A DNA stretch of 64,000 nucleotides. Source: Shouchella xiaoxiensis. GTDB taxonomy: Bacteria > Bacillota > Bacilli > Bacillales > Bacillaceae_D. Positions 25,087 through 34,022 of this stretch are shown in pieces. The notes under the pieces were generated by a model. The model saw nothing but the letters and a program-made list of their open reading frames with translations. It did not search any database and had not been told where the DNA came from. Numbering within the stretch: the stretch's first letter is position 1; each line of letters begins with the position of its first letter. The stretch covers positions 1 to 64,000 of the forward strand of contig NZ_JAFBCV010000005.1 in NCBI RefSeq assembly GCF_016907895.1. The letters run 5' to 3'. Position numbers and translations under genes: made by a program.

Positions 25087-25922
25087 TAAGTTAAATTGGT
25101 TTGCTTTTCACTCCAAAGCCAAAGCTTCTTTGCCATTTTTTCATCTTGCGCCCGCTCACTAATTTTTGCTGACTTGCGATTTACAAAATAGTGGCCCTGT
25201 TTTGCTGAAACTTTAGTTGAAAGAGCTAAATAAATAGCTGTATCCGCCCCTTCGCGAGGACTAGAGAATACTGGTTTAAGAAGCGAATGAATGGCCTTAC
25301 CAAAGCCTGTTTCTCTATTCACACCTAAGCTAGTTGCCACAGCACCTGGATGTAAAGTGAAGACAGAGGTACCCGTACCTTCTACTCTTGCTTGAAGTTC
25401 CTTAGCAAATAGTAGATTGCATAATTTTGACTGACCGTATCCCTTTAAGACGTTATAATGTTCATGCATATGTGGGTCATTTATATAAAAGTGCCCCCAT
25501 TTATGGGCTCCAGACGACACAATAATAATTCGACCGTTAGCCGCAGCTTTTAAACGTTCAAGTAATAAATTTGTCAAAAGAAAATGTCCTAGATGATTCA
25601 CACCAATTTGCATTTCAAAGCCGTCTACCGTCTCCTCTCTTTTAGGACTCACAACTCCTGCATTATTAATCAACACATCAATCTGTTTGTAATTCGAATT
25701 TATCTCTGCCGCTGCGTAACGAATACTCTCTAACGAACCAAGATCACATATGACTAGTTCAGCACTACCGTTTTTTTTACGCGATTCCAAATCAGACAAT
25801 GCTTGCTTCCCACGTTTTTCATTTCGGCAAAGCATAATAACATGCATCCCGCTATTAGCTAAAACCAATGCCGTACTAAATCCCATACCTGTATTAGCTC
25901 CTGTAATTACAGCTACTTTCAT
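25086..25922 (-). CDS. short-chain dehydrogenase/reductase
   Basis: A 278-residue classical SDR. The cofactor motif TGANTGMGF is at residues 7-15, NNAG near 87, the catalytic Ser in IIIVSSGAHKWG near 135, and the YxxxK site is YGQSKLCN near 164. It resembles the retinol dehydrogenase/WW-oxidoreductase-like SDR group. Arg in LCRNEKRG suggests NADP(H). Substrate unknown; solo gene. Confidence 0.86.
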   Translation of the reverse strand: MKVAVITGANTGMGFSTALVLANSGMHVIMLCRNEKRGKQALSDLESRKKNGSAELVICDLGSLESIRYAAAEINSNYKQIDVLINNAGVVSPKREETVDGFEMQIGVNHLGHFLLTNLLLERLKAAANGRIIIVSSGAHKWGHFYINDPHMHEHYNVLKGYGQSKLCNLLFAKELQARVEGTGTSVFTLHPGAVATSLGVNRETGFGKAIHSLLKPVFSSPREGADTAIYLALSTKVSAKQGHYFVNRKSAKISERAQDEKMAKKLWLWSEKQTNLT

Positions 25923-25989
25923 AGTGTGAATCCCTCCTATTTATGGCTTCCCTCTTTTAGTATACCTTAAAACTAAATTCTTTCTTTTG

Positions 25990-26015
25990 GTTTCAGTTAT
26001 GATTAATACGGTTAT
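25990..26015 (+). promoter_or_regulatory. candidate sigma-B promoter of the PRC-barrel gene
   Basis: -35 GTTTCA (25990-25995; consensus GTTTAA), 14-bp spacer, -10 GGTTAT (26010-26015; consensus GGGTAT). The spacer equals that of the rsbV promoter in this window. The sequence TTAATACGGTTAT occurs twice (26003-26015, 26022-26034), so a second partial -10 follows. Confidence 0.45.
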
Positions 26016-26034
26016 AGACAGTTAATACGGTTAT
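26003..26034 (+). repeat. 13-bp direct repeat, period 19 bp
   Basis: TTAATACGGTTAT at 26003-26015 and 26022-26034, between the SDR start and the PRC-barrel start. The first copy contains the candidate -10. Confidence 0.7.
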
Positions 26035-26046
26035 GGAGGAATGATG

Positions 26047-26871
26047 ATGTTACTACATGCGAAAACATTGGAAACGTTTACGATGAGTGCTCGAGACGGA
26101 GAACTTGGACATTTGAATGATTTCTTTGTTGACTCACATACACTTCAGTTACGCTACTTTGTTGGTGATACGAGAACTTGGTTTTTTGGTGGAAAAGTGT
26201 TGCTAAGTACTAAAGCATTCAAAGAGATCGATAAAGAAAACGGGTCGATTAGTGTTGATGCAACTAAGCAACAAATAAAAGATAGCCCGAAGCCCGATGA
26301 GCAAGCTCCTATTAATCGTTACTATGAAAGGGAACTAAACAATCATTACGGGTGGCCGACGTATTGGGGGACACCAGCTGTTCCTGTTACCTCAACCTAT
26401 GGAACAAATGCTGCTGCAGGCGCACCCCTTATCCCGCCAGTTTATGTGCCAAATAGTGAGAATCCTGAAGGAACCGACGAAGCAATTAAAACGGGAACCG
26501 ACGAACAGCAAATGGAAAAAATGCAACAAGATCAAATTCACCTGTTTAGCCTTGATGAATTGCGCGGGTACCATGTTCATGCAAAAGGCGGAGAGGTTGG
26601 CAAAATTATCGATTTTGTTGTCGAGAAATCAGACGACTGGCATGTACGCTACATGGTTATTGATACAGGCGGTTTTATGCAAAAAGAACCTGTTCTTCTC
26701 TCAATGAGTGCTCTAAAAGATGTGACATGGTTTGATAAAACTTTAACGGTAAGCGTTGAGAAAAAACGAATCGAAACTGCTCCTGAGCATGAAAAAGAGA
26801 ATCCAATCACGAGAGAGTACGAAGCTAGCCTTCATGCGCATTATAGCCTCAAACCTTATTGGGAACTATAA
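26047..26871 (+). CDS. protein with two PRC-barrel domains
   Basis: A protein of about 274 residues made of two PRC-barrel beta domains (about 1-75 and 165-245). The first opens TFTMSARDGELGHLNDFFVD and the second ELRGYHVHAKGGEVGKIIDFVV. The linker is disordered and rich in Pro, Gly and Asn. Each half ends in a similar NRYYERELNNHYGWPTYW / TREYEASLHAHYSLKPYW motif, so the gene looks like an internal duplication. Three ATGs follow GGAGGA; the third (26047) is best spaced. Such proteins are common stress proteins of unknown role; the candidate sigma-B promoter fits this. Confidence 0.82.
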   Translation: MLLHAKTLETFTMSARDGELGHLNDFFVDSHTLQLRYFVGDTRTWFFGGKVLLSTKAFKEIDKENGSISVDATKQQIKDSPKPDEQAPINRYYERELNNHYGWPTYWGTPAVPVTSTYGTNAAAGAPLIPPVYVPNSENPEGTDEAIKTGTDEQQMEKMQQDQIHLFSLDELRGYHVHAKGGEVGKIIDFVVEKSDDWHVRYMVIDTGGFMQKEPVLLSMSALKDVTWFDKTLTVSVEKKRIETAPEHEKENPITREYEASLHAHYSLKPYWEL

Positions 26872-26876
26872 AAAAA

Positions 26877-26900
26877 GAAGACGGCACTTTAGCCGTCTTC
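26877..26900. terminator. bidirectional terminator between PRC-barrel gene and mrpG
   Basis: GAAGACGGC/GCCGTCTTC stem, 6-nt loop, A-run before and T-run after. The mrpG stop (26889) lies within it. Confidence 0.85.
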
Positions 26901-27296
26901 TTTTTCTTTACGCTCTGATTCAGTTAAATCAGGTTCATTGTAGTTTTCTTCCTCTAACACTTTCTTAAGTTCATCCTCAACGCTCGTTTCCGTTAAAGGA
27001 ACTTTCGAACGATAAGCGGCCCTCGCAATTAAGTGTCCTGCTACAGGTGCTGTTAAGAAAACAAATACAATCCCTAAGATTAAGCGAATACTAATATAAT
27101 GATCAGCTAACCAAAAATAGATAAACGTTCCTGTTAAAGTTAGTAAAACGGCTAATGTTGCACTCTTTGTCCCCGCATGCGATCGTGTGTATACATCTGG
27201 CAGTCGAATGACTCCGATTGCACTTACCACGGCCATAATGGCGCCAGCGAGGATTAAGATCGCTCCGACCATTTCACCTGTCGCGCTTGCGTTCAA
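26889..27296 (-). CDS. mrpG: Mrp antiporter subunit MrpG
   Basis: A 135-residue membrane protein with three TM helices (about 8-30, 42-62, 66-88) and an acidic C-terminal tail. It has the PhaG/MnhG signature IRLPDVYTRSHAGTKSATLG-like block near 30-47. Last subunit of the Mrp Na+/H+ antiporter. The start is a TTG with GAGGGGGG six bases upstream; it overlaps mrpF by 23 bp. Confidence 0.93.
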   Translation of the reverse strand: MNASATGEMVGAILILAGAIMAVVSAIGVIRLPDVYTRSHAGTKSATLAVLLTLTGTFIYFWLADHYISIRLILGIVFVFLTAPVAGHLIARAAYRSKVPLTETSVEDELKKVLEEENYNEPDLTESERKEKEDG

Positions 27297-27558
27297 TGAT
27301 GACCCCCCTCTCTATAAACTTAGAGAAAGCAATCGTACTTATAAACGCTAAAATACCAACAATCAATATAACCTCTAAGAATGCTCTTGTATCTAAAACA
27401 ATTGAAACAACTGCAGCAACTGAAATTAAGTTAACCCCAATGACATCAAGGGCAACAACACGATCGGGCATTGATGGACCTTTAATAATGCGATATGCTG
27501 CAATACCAATTGCTAAAGCAAACAAAACGAGTGCCGTGATTAAGATCGCTTCAAACAT
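27274..27558 (-). CDS. mrpF: Mrp antiporter subunit MrpF
   Basis: A 94-residue protein with three TM helices and the MnhF signature RIIKGPSMPDRVVALDVIG near residues 23-41. Part of the Mrp complex. Its ATG overlaps the mrpE stop region and mrpG starts within its 3' end, so translation is coupled. Confidence 0.93.
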   Translation of the reverse strand: MFEAILITALVLFALAIGIAAYRIIKGPSMPDRVVALDVIGVNLISVAAVVSIVLDTRAFLEVILIVGILAFISTIAFSKFIERGVIIERKRDR

Positions 27559-28040
27559 TACCGCGTCACCTCCATAATTGCCTTCTCAAATTTTGTCATT
27601 GCTCTTAATACTGCATTTTTAGAGTCTGGTATATCCATCGCATGGATATAAAACGTATCGTTATTTGGTGAAATTTCAAGTACAACCGAGCCAGGTGTAA
27701 GCATCAGAAGAAGCGCAAGTGCTGTTACTTCCCAATCTCCTTCAAGCTTTGTTTTATACGTGAAGATTCCTGGAGTTAAGTTCATTTTCGGGCTTAAGAT
27801 TTGCTTTATAATTAATACGCTAGATGTAATGAGCTCTCGGATAAAAATAAGCAATAATTTAAACGCTGCATAAACACGTTGCAAATAAAACTCTTTGAAA
27901 AAAAATCGGCGCATTACATACAAAATACCCATACCAACTAAAAAGCCAGCAAACCAAGTTGAAAATTGAAAGCTATCCTCATCTTGAAGAAGCACCCACA
28001 GAAAAGCAATTAATATATTTAACAAGAGTTGGCCTAACAT
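27558..28040 (-). CDS. mrpE: Mrp antiporter subunit MrpE
   Basis: A 160-residue MnhE-family protein. N-terminal TM helices (1-60) and a cytoplasmic domain contain LMLTPGSVVLEISPNNDTFYIHAMD near 112-136, the family signature. Needed for assembly and activity of the Mrp complex in alkaliphiles. It lies 35 bp after mrpD. Confidence 0.93.
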   Translation of the reverse strand: MLGQLLLNILIAFLWVLLQDEDSFQFSTWFAGFLVGMGILYVMRRFFFKEFYLQRVYAAFKLLLIFIRELITSSVLIIKQILSPKMNLTPGIFTYKTKLEGDWEVTALALLLMLTPGSVVLEISPNNDTFYIHAMDIPDSKNAVLRAMTKFEKAIMEVTR

Positions 28041-28075
28041 ATGAAGGTCCCTCCTCTTTGTTTAATCTTCATCAT

Positions 28076-29572
28076 TTAGACGCCCCCTTGATTTAAAACA
28101 GCATCAATATAGATGTCAGGGTTCATTAACGTCTCTGCTGCATCTGTCACAATTCCTGCAATACCTTCAACTCCTAGTCCAAGCGCCAATGTAGCAACAG
28201 CTAACAACACACCAGGGAGAAGCACTCTCTTTTTCAGAGGGATCATATTGTCTTTACTAATAATCGTTTCACCCCAGAAAACATTCCGGAAGATCCGTAG
28301 CAATGAGTATAAAACAAAGATACTCGAAATCAGTGTGAATGCCAACAAGACAAAGGCTCCACCTTCAATTGCGCCTTGGGCAACGTATACTTTACCAATG
28401 AATCCACTTAGTGGTGGAATACCTGCTAAAGAGATCATTGTAATAAAGAATAACCAGCCGAGTAACGGATAGTTTCGAATCATTCCGCTCATCTGTTCGA
28501 GTCGAGCTGTTCCAGATAAGTAAATCGTTAGTCCAACAAGAATAAATAGCAATGCTTTTACAATCATGTCATGAACTAAATAGAAAATGGCTCCTTCTAT
28601 TGCAGCGCTGTTAAAGATCGCCAGACCGCTTAAGATAAACCCGACAGCGATGACGACATTATAAGAAATGATTTTTCTGAGGTCATTGTAAGCGACTGCT
28701 CCGATTGATCCACCTATCATTGTTAGTATCGCCATTACAGCTAAAAGCGTGTGCGTTATTTGCGGTTCGTGATAAAACAATAAGGTAAAAAACCGAAACA
28801 GTGCATAAATGCCTACTTTTGTAAGCAGGGCTCCAAATAAGGCTGCGATTGCCATTGGTGGAGCGCCATACGAACCTGGCAACCAGAAATAAAGCAACAA
28901 TCCTGCTTTTAAACTAAAGACAAGTAAAAAGATAATGCCGATTGTTGTAAGAATCGGTGTTTGTCCGACTTCGGCAATACGTACAGATAAATGAGCAAAG
29001 TTTAATGTGCCAAGTACACCGTATAAGTAAGCAATACCGATTAAGAAAATAAATGAAGAAAAAACGTTAACAAGAACATATTTTATTGATTCTCTTAATT
29101 GTCCCTTTTCTCCACCTAGTACAATTAGTGCATAAGATGCAAGCAACATAACTTCAAACCCAACGTACAAGTTAAATAGGTCTCCTGTCAGGAAAGAGCA
29201 AGCCACACCAGCTAATAGTAGAAGAATAAGAGGATATACAAACATCCGCTCTTTTTCCTCACCAATTGAAGAAAATACATAGAGCAATGAAATGGAAGCT
29301 ATGAGATAAGCCGTTGTTACAAGCAACAACGAAAAGCTATCTCCCACAAATGTAATTCCAAATGGAGCTGCCCAATCACCAAAGTCGAGCGTTACGATAC
29401 CACTTAGTTGAGCTTCTATTAATAAGTAAAGACTTATTCCAAACGTAACCACCATTGTCAACAAACTAATCACACGCTGCGTGACAATAAATGGTCTCAA
29501 AAAGATGAGTACAATACCTACAATTAAAGGGAGGACCATTGGTAGCACAAGTAAATTATTCATCATTATCAT
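28076..29572 (-). CDS. mrpD: Mrp antiporter subunit MrpD
   Basis: A 498-residue protein related to NADH dehydrogenase subunits NuoL/M/N, with about 14 TM helices. It keeps the conserved Glu of TM5 (YVGFEVMLLASY, near 137) and the Lys of TM7 (FSLKAGLLLYFWLPGSYGAPP, near 219). The frame opens MIMMNN; the third or fourth codon is better spaced from AGGGGA. It overlaps the end of mrpC. With MrpA it carries the Na+ and H+ paths. Confidence 0.95.
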   Translation of the reverse strand: MIMMNNLLVLPMVLPLIVGIVLIFLRPFIVTQRVISLLTMVVTFGISLYLLIEAQLSGIVTLDFGDWAAPFGITFVGDSFSLLLVTTAYLIASISLLYVFSSIGEEKERMFVYPLILLLLAGVACSFLTGDLFNLYVGFEVMLLASYALIVLGGEKGQLRESIKYVLVNVFSSFIFLIGIAYLYGVLGTLNFAHLSVRIAEVGQTPILTTIGIIFLLVFSLKAGLLLYFWLPGSYGAPPMAIAALFGALLTKVGIYALFRFFTLLFYHEPQITHTLLAVMAILTMIGGSIGAVAYNDLRKIISYNVVIAVGFILSGLAIFNSAAIEGAIFYLVHDMIVKALLFILVGLTIYLSGTARLEQMSGMIRNYPLLGWLFFITMISLAGIPPLSGFIGKVYVAQGAIEGGAFVLLAFTLISSIFVLYSLLRIFRNVFWGETIISKDNMIPLKKRVLLPGVLLAVATLALGLGVEGIAGIVTDAAETLMNPDIYIDAVLNQGGV

Positions 29573-29900
29573 GTCCCCTTAACTTTGTAAGATCATCTGT
29601 TTTTAATTCTTTATACGTACGATACGCGAGAACAAGGAAGAAGGAAGTTACACCAAAACTAATAACAATCGCTGTTAATATTAAAGCTTGTGGCAGAGCA
29701 TCTGTGTAAGATGCTGCTTCCTCCCCAAGTAGAGGCGCACTTGAATCGCGTGAAAAGCCGCCCATTATCATAATTAGCAAATGGACTGCATGGGACATAA
29801 TCGCCGTTCCCAAAATGACTCGGAGCAAGCTTTTGGAAAGAATCAAGTACGTTGCTACAGTCACAAGTATCCCGACTAAGACAGACATCATTGTTTCCAT
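29556..29900 (-). CDS. mrpC: Mrp antiporter subunit MrpC
   Basis: A 114-residue NuoK-like protein with three TM helices and the MnhC block GTAIMSHAVHLLIMIMG near residues 31-47. It lies 3 bp after mrpB and overlaps mrpD by 17 bp. Part of the MrpBCFG-type membrane core. Confidence 0.94.
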   Translation of the reverse strand: METMMSVLVGILVTVATYLILSKSLLRVILGTAIMSHAVHLLIMIMGGFSRDSSAPLLGEEAASYTDALPQALILTAIVISFGVTSFFLVLAYRTYKELKTDDLTKLRGHDNDE

Positions 29901-29903
29901 AAG

Positions 29904-30326
29904 CTAAACATCCTCACTTATACTAATTATAATGGTTACAACCGTGCCTATTACGGCAAATGCGACACCAGCTTCAAACAAAACAACCGATGCTAGTGGG
30001 ATTTCACCAAGGATTGGTACAGTAGCAGATATTTCAGTTTGGCTAAGGAATGGAACACCAAATGCCATAGCTGCAAGACCTGTTCCCACAGAGATAAAAG
30101 CACCAGCTGCGGCGAGAAGCTTAAAATCAATTGGCATTCCTAATCGCACTGTTTCAATATCAAACGCTAAGAGAAGTAAGACGAATGCGGAAGCCAAGAC
30201 AAGACCTCCAACAAACCCGCCCCCTGGTTCATAGTGTCCGGCTAAAAAAAGGTGAACACCGTAAGTCAGTATAATGAAAACAGCGACCTTGGTTACCGTA
30301 TGAAGTATGACATCATTTGTTTTCAA
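29904..30326 (-). CDS. mrpB: Mrp antiporter subunit MrpB
   Basis: A 140-residue MnhB-family protein with four TM helices and the signature LFLAGHYEPGGGFVGGLVLA near residues 26-45. It overlaps the end of mrpA by 14 bp. Confidence 0.94.
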   Translation of the reverse strand: MKTNDVILHTVTKVAVFIILTYGVHLFLAGHYEPGGGFVGGLVLASAFVLLLLAFDIETVRLGMPIDFKLLAAAGAFISVGTGLAAMAFGVPFLSQTEISATVPILGEIPLASVVLFEAGVAFAVIGTVVTIIISISEDV

Positions 30327-32736
30327 CGTCTCGTCCCCCCTTATTCGCCTTAAGCTTAATCAGTACATACACTCCGATACCTGCAATTAAGAGGACGACA
30401 ACTTCAAGCATTGTATCAAACGCACGGAAGTCTCCTAAGATCGCATTAACGATATTTTGTGCACCAGCGAGTTCATAAGCATTTTCATAAAAGGCAGAGA
30501 TCGAATCAAACAAGCGGTTACTTTGAACAGATAAAGCAAGCATCGTGACAAGTGTACCGACTGAAAGTGCAATAATAGCATTTATACCTTTTATCTTCCG
30601 TTTTCTCTTTTCTTTTTCCCATTCAGGTAAGAAGTAGAAGCATAATAAGAACAACGATGCCGAAACCGTTTCAACAACAAGCTGAGTTAAGGCTAAATCT
30701 GGAGCTCTGAAAAACACAAAGAACAGCGCTAATAAATAACCGAGTACACCATTTAATAAAATGGCTGTTAATCTTGATTTTGCAAATGGAATAGCAATTG
30801 CCGTTAATGCCATAACAACTGCAATAAAGGCTTCATAGATACTAATTGGTGCATCATTTGACGGGTCAAAACGAAACGCCCCAGTGTACGCAATAGCTCC
30901 GGTCACTACAACAATAATGACAATGAAAATATAAACCATATAATGATACATATTGCCTGTCATGTAGCGGTTCGTTAGTGACGTTGAGCGACGTTCAACC
31001 GACATAAGCGTATGATTGTACAAACTATCGAGCGAGAATTTTGCTGGGAATAGTGCGTATATTCCACTCCAGCTCGGCCAAAGTCGATACAAAACAATCC
31101 CAAATCCAACAACGCCTAAGGTCATTAATAATTCCGTATTGATTCCGTGCCATGGTGCAATGTCATAATCAGGGAGATTCGCTTCCATGAAGGTTGGCAA
31201 AATTGCTCCATACCCCGGTTGGATTAAGTATTCCCCTATGATATTTGGGAAGAAGAAAAACGCTACAACAAGGCTTGCTAAGATTACTGGTGGGATTAAC
31301 ATACCAAGTGGTGCTTCATGTGCTTTTTTCTCAAGTTTTTCTGGCTGATAGTTTCCAAAAAACGTTTTGAAAACAAGGATCATACAATAGACAAAGGTTA
31401 GAACGCTCGCCACCCAAGCTACAACCGGAAACATTAACCCCCAAGTCTCCATTGAGAAGAAGGAAAGTTCCGACGCCCGCAACGTGCTCGTGAAGAACAT
31501 TTCTTTACTTAGGAAACCATTAAACGGTGGCAACCCGGCCATCGCAAAGCTCCCGATAACGGCAAGCGTAAACGTAATTGGCATAATCGTCATTAACCCG
31601 CCAAGCTTCCGAATATCACGCGTTCCTGTTTCATGGTCGACAATCCCAACGACCATGAACAATGCCCCTTTAAAAGTGGAGTGATTAATTAAGTGAAACA
31701 ATGCAGTAAAAATGGCAAGCGAGTAATAGGCTGTTGCCTCAGTCGCTTCATCAAAGTAGAGAGCTGCTGAACCTAAACCAAGTAAGCTCATAATAAGACC
31801 AAGTTGGCTTATCGTTGAATAGGCGAGTAGCGCTTTCAGATCCGTTTGTCTGATGGCGGTAAAAGAACCCCAAAACAACGTTACTAGACCCACAATACTC
31901 ACGACCCAGAACCAAACTGCATCTCCTCCAAACACTGGAGTGAAGCGGGCAACTAAATAGATTCCGGCTTTAACCATTGTTGCAGAGTGTAAGTAAGCAC
32001 TAACTGGTGTAGGTGCTTCCATCGCATCTGGCAACCATATATGAAACGGAAACTGCGCGGATTTCGTAAAGGCTCCTAACAGAACCAAGAGCATCGCAGG
32101 AATGAACAGAGTGTGGTCCGTATACTGACCAATTGTAGCGATAATCTCTCTAATGCTATTTGTCCCAGTCATCGTGCTTAACATGATGAACCCGGCAAGC
32201 ATTCCAATACCACCAGTTACAGTAATTAACATTGATTTCTGTGCACCATATCTTGATTGGCGGCGGTGATACCAATACGCAATTAATAAGAAAGAAGATA
32301 TGCTGGTTAATTCCCAGAATAAATAAAGGACCATTAAATTATCTGACAGAACAACGCCGAGCATGGCACCCATAAACATTAAAAGGTACACATAGAAATG
32401 ACCAAGTGACTCACGTTCTTTTGACAAATAATAGATGGAGTATAAAACCACTAGACTTCCTACACCTGTAATCAATAAGGCAAGTATTAGACTTAAGCCA
32501 TCTAAATAGGCTGCAAAATTTATTCCTAATGAAGGGATCCAAGGAACCTCACTAAAATACACTTCTCCTCTTGCTATCGACGGAATAAATTGGGCAAGAT
32601 AAATAAAAAGTGCAACTGGTACAGCAAGGACAAACCATCCAGTGTGAACACGTCCGAATTTTTTATAGAGAAGTGGAATAAAAAGAGCGACTATAAAAGG
32701 AATAACAATTGCTATATTTAACGTGTACAAAAACAC
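30313..32736 (-). CDS. mrpA: Mrp antiporter subunit MrpA
   Basis: An 807-residue NuoL-like protein with about 20 TM helices, the largest Mrp subunit and first gene of the operon. Conserved sites include the TM5 Glu in LFWELTSISSFLLI (about 140), the Lys in LGAFTKSAQFPFHIWLPDAMEAPTPVSAYLHSA region (near 223) and the fused MrpB-like DUF4040 domain (about 605-690). The Mrp complex exchanges cytoplasmic Na+ for H+ and is the main pH homeostasis system of alkaliphilic bacilli. AAGGAGG precedes the ATG. Minus-strand TTGACT (32821-32826) is a possible -35. Confidence 0.96.
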   Translation of the reverse strand: MFLYTLNIAIVIPFIVALFIPLLYKKFGRVHTGWFVLAVPVALFIYLAQFIPSIARGEVYFSEVPWIPSLGINFAAYLDGLSLILALLITGVGSLVVLYSIYYLSKERESLGHFYVYLLMFMGAMLGVVLSDNLMVLYLFWELTSISSFLLIAYWYHRRQSRYGAQKSMLITVTGGIGMLAGFIMLSTMTGTNSIREIIATIGQYTDHTLFIPAMLLVLLGAFTKSAQFPFHIWLPDAMEAPTPVSAYLHSATMVKAGIYLVARFTPVFGGDAVWFWVVSIVGLVTLFWGSFTAIRQTDLKALLAYSTISQLGLIMSLLGLGSAALYFDEATEATAYYSLAIFTALFHLINHSTFKGALFMVVGIVDHETGTRDIRKLGGLMTIMPITFTLAVIGSFAMAGLPPFNGFLSKEMFFTSTLRASELSFFSMETWGLMFPVVAWVASVLTFVYCMILVFKTFFGNYQPEKLEKKAHEAPLGMLIPPVILASLVVAFFFFPNIIGEYLIQPGYGAILPTFMEANLPDYDIAPWHGINTELLMTLGVVGFGIVLYRLWPSWSGIYALFPAKFSLDSLYNHTLMSVERRSTSLTNRYMTGNMYHYMVYIFIVIIVVVTGAIAYTGAFRFDPSNDAPISIYEAFIAVVMALTAIAIPFAKSRLTAILLNGVLGYLLALFFVFFRAPDLALTQLVVETVSASLFLLCFYFLPEWEKEKRKRKIKGINAIIALSVGTLVTMLALSVQSNRLFDSISAFYENAYELAGAQNIVNAILGDFRAFDTMLEVVVLLIAGIGVYVLIKLKANKGGRDVENK

Positions 32737-32858
32737 AACCTCCTTCTTAACATCATGCTATCATCTATGTACGCATTCATCTGATCTTAAAATCATTCAA
32801 AGTTTACCCCAAAAAAACAAAGTCAATCAACGCTTGTGCTTTCCTGTTAAGAGGGTGT

Positions 32859-32984
32859 ATGATTGAAGCAATTGTTGGAATCTTGTATGCACAAGTCAAA
32901 ATCGCGCAGTACAATCGTTCACTGCACGCCCAACATACCTATTGGATAGGTAAACACTTCACTCAAAAAAGTGGAAGGTGTTAA
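32859..32984 (+). CDS. possible small protein, 41 residues
   Basis: ATG with AAGAGGG five bases upstream. The product begins MIEAIVGILYAQVKIAQYNR with a mildly hydrophobic N-terminus and ends with a basic stretch and Cys (KKSGRC-like, QKSGRC). It lies in the 570-bp region between mrpA and the stress protein gene, on the plus strand. I do not recognise it. The ribosome binding site is the only support. Confidence 0.35.
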   Translation: MIEAIVGILYAQVKIAQYNRSLHAQHTYWIGKHFTQKSGRC

Positions 32985-33309
32985 TCGAAGGATTTTCTCA
33001 TTATGAATCGTTGATGATTACTTTATGTAAAAAAGTATATACTATTTTTTAATTCATTGCACAGATATACACTTGGAAATGAATAGATGTGTCGAATCTG
33101 TCACATTTGCGTCCAAGCAAATTCGATTTGCGCGCATTTTATGGGTAAAGCAACTGTTTTTCAATTTCGATTGTATTTTTTGGAATTACGTTATATAATG
33201 GCTTGGTTTCATAAAAGCCTCAGTGGCATAAGGGTGACTGAAGGCGTGTTTTAAGTGCGTTTCAAGTGTTCTTAGATTACTTATTTTAAAAACTGAGGTG
33301 AACTCTTTA
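32985..33309 (+). promoter_or_regulatory. promoter and structured leader of the KdpD-type stress protein gene
   Basis: The 325 bp before 33310 hold no gene. A sigma-A promoter is clear: -35 TTGTAT (33171-33176), 17-bp spacer, -10 TATAAT (33194-33199). The leader of about 100 nt contains a hairpin GCCTCAGT/ACTGAAGGC (33217-33224 with 33237-33245). Upstream there is a GCAAAT-TCG-ATTTGC dyad (33117-33131). I could not match the leader to a known riboswitch. Confidence 0.6.
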
Positions 33310-33993
33310 ATGAAGAAAGCAAAAGGACGTATGGATGAGAGTATATTGGTCTGTGTCTATTACGGACCAAACGGTGAGCGTTTAATCAGACGTGGAGCAA
33401 AGATCGCCAGTATGCTTGATTGTCCTCTCTATATATTGACTGTTGATTCACTCCCTTACGACGAATTAGACGCAGAAAAGTCAGCTTATATTGATCGTTG
33501 GAAAGAATTAGCTGAAGAATGTGATGTAGAAGAATTTGTCATTCGTGACAATGAAAAAAAACCAGCTGTTAAAGTGATTGCAGAAGTAGCACGGGAACAC
33601 CACATCACACAAATTATTATTGGCCAAACGGCAAAAAGCCGTTGGGAAGAAATCACAAAAGGTTCATTCATGAACGTATTACTTCGTGAAATTCCGTTCG
33701 TTGACTTCCATGTCGTTTCGTGTGACCGAGCGATCAAAGGATTAGAAGGGCATTTTGAAAAGGGAGTACGCGCCTATATTGTTGAAGATGAAAAAGGCTA
33801 CCACTTGCTTTTCACTCATACAAAACAGGCAAAGTATGAAGGAATATTCTTTAAAGAAACCGGAACTGACTTTAATAATGGTGTTTTTAAATTTATGAAA
33901 CATAATAAAATGGTTCAAGTTCATATCACAGACGATCGTGTTACAGAACCAACTAAAATTTATCCAGAACTAAAAGAAGAAACGCTTAAATAA
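33310..33993 (+). CDS. universal stress protein with KdpD-type USP domain
   Basis: A 227-residue soluble protein. The N-terminal half (about 8-140) matches the USP domain of the sensor kinase KdpD (ILVCVYYGPNGERLIRRGAKIA; ITQIIIGQTAKSRWEE; LLREIPFVDFHVV). It has no Walker A, TM or kinase domains. The C-terminal part (about 145-227) is a beta-rich extension I do not recognise. The frame opens at a GTG (33298) that is part of GAGGTG; ATG 33310 is the start. In KdpD this domain takes part in K+/c-di-AMP sensing, so a link to ion homeostasis is inferred, supported by the divergent mrp operon next door. Confidence 0.78.
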   Translation: MKKAKGRMDESILVCVYYGPNGERLIRRGAKIASMLDCPLYILTVDSLPYDELDAEKSAYIDRWKELAEECDVEEFVIRDNEKKPAVKVIAEVAREHHITQIIIGQTAKSRWEEITKGSFMNVLLREIPFVDFHVVSCDRAIKGLEGHFEKGVRAYIVEDEKGYHLLFTHTKQAKYEGIFFKETGTDFNNGVFKFMKHNKMVQVHITDDRVTEPTKIYPELKEETLK

Positions 33994-34022
33994 AAACGGC
34001 TACCTCCACGGTAACCGTTTTT
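33994..34022. terminator. bidirectional terminator
   Basis: AAACGGCTACC/GGTAACCGTTT stem with a 5-nt loop and T-run, between convergent genes. Confidence 0.8.
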
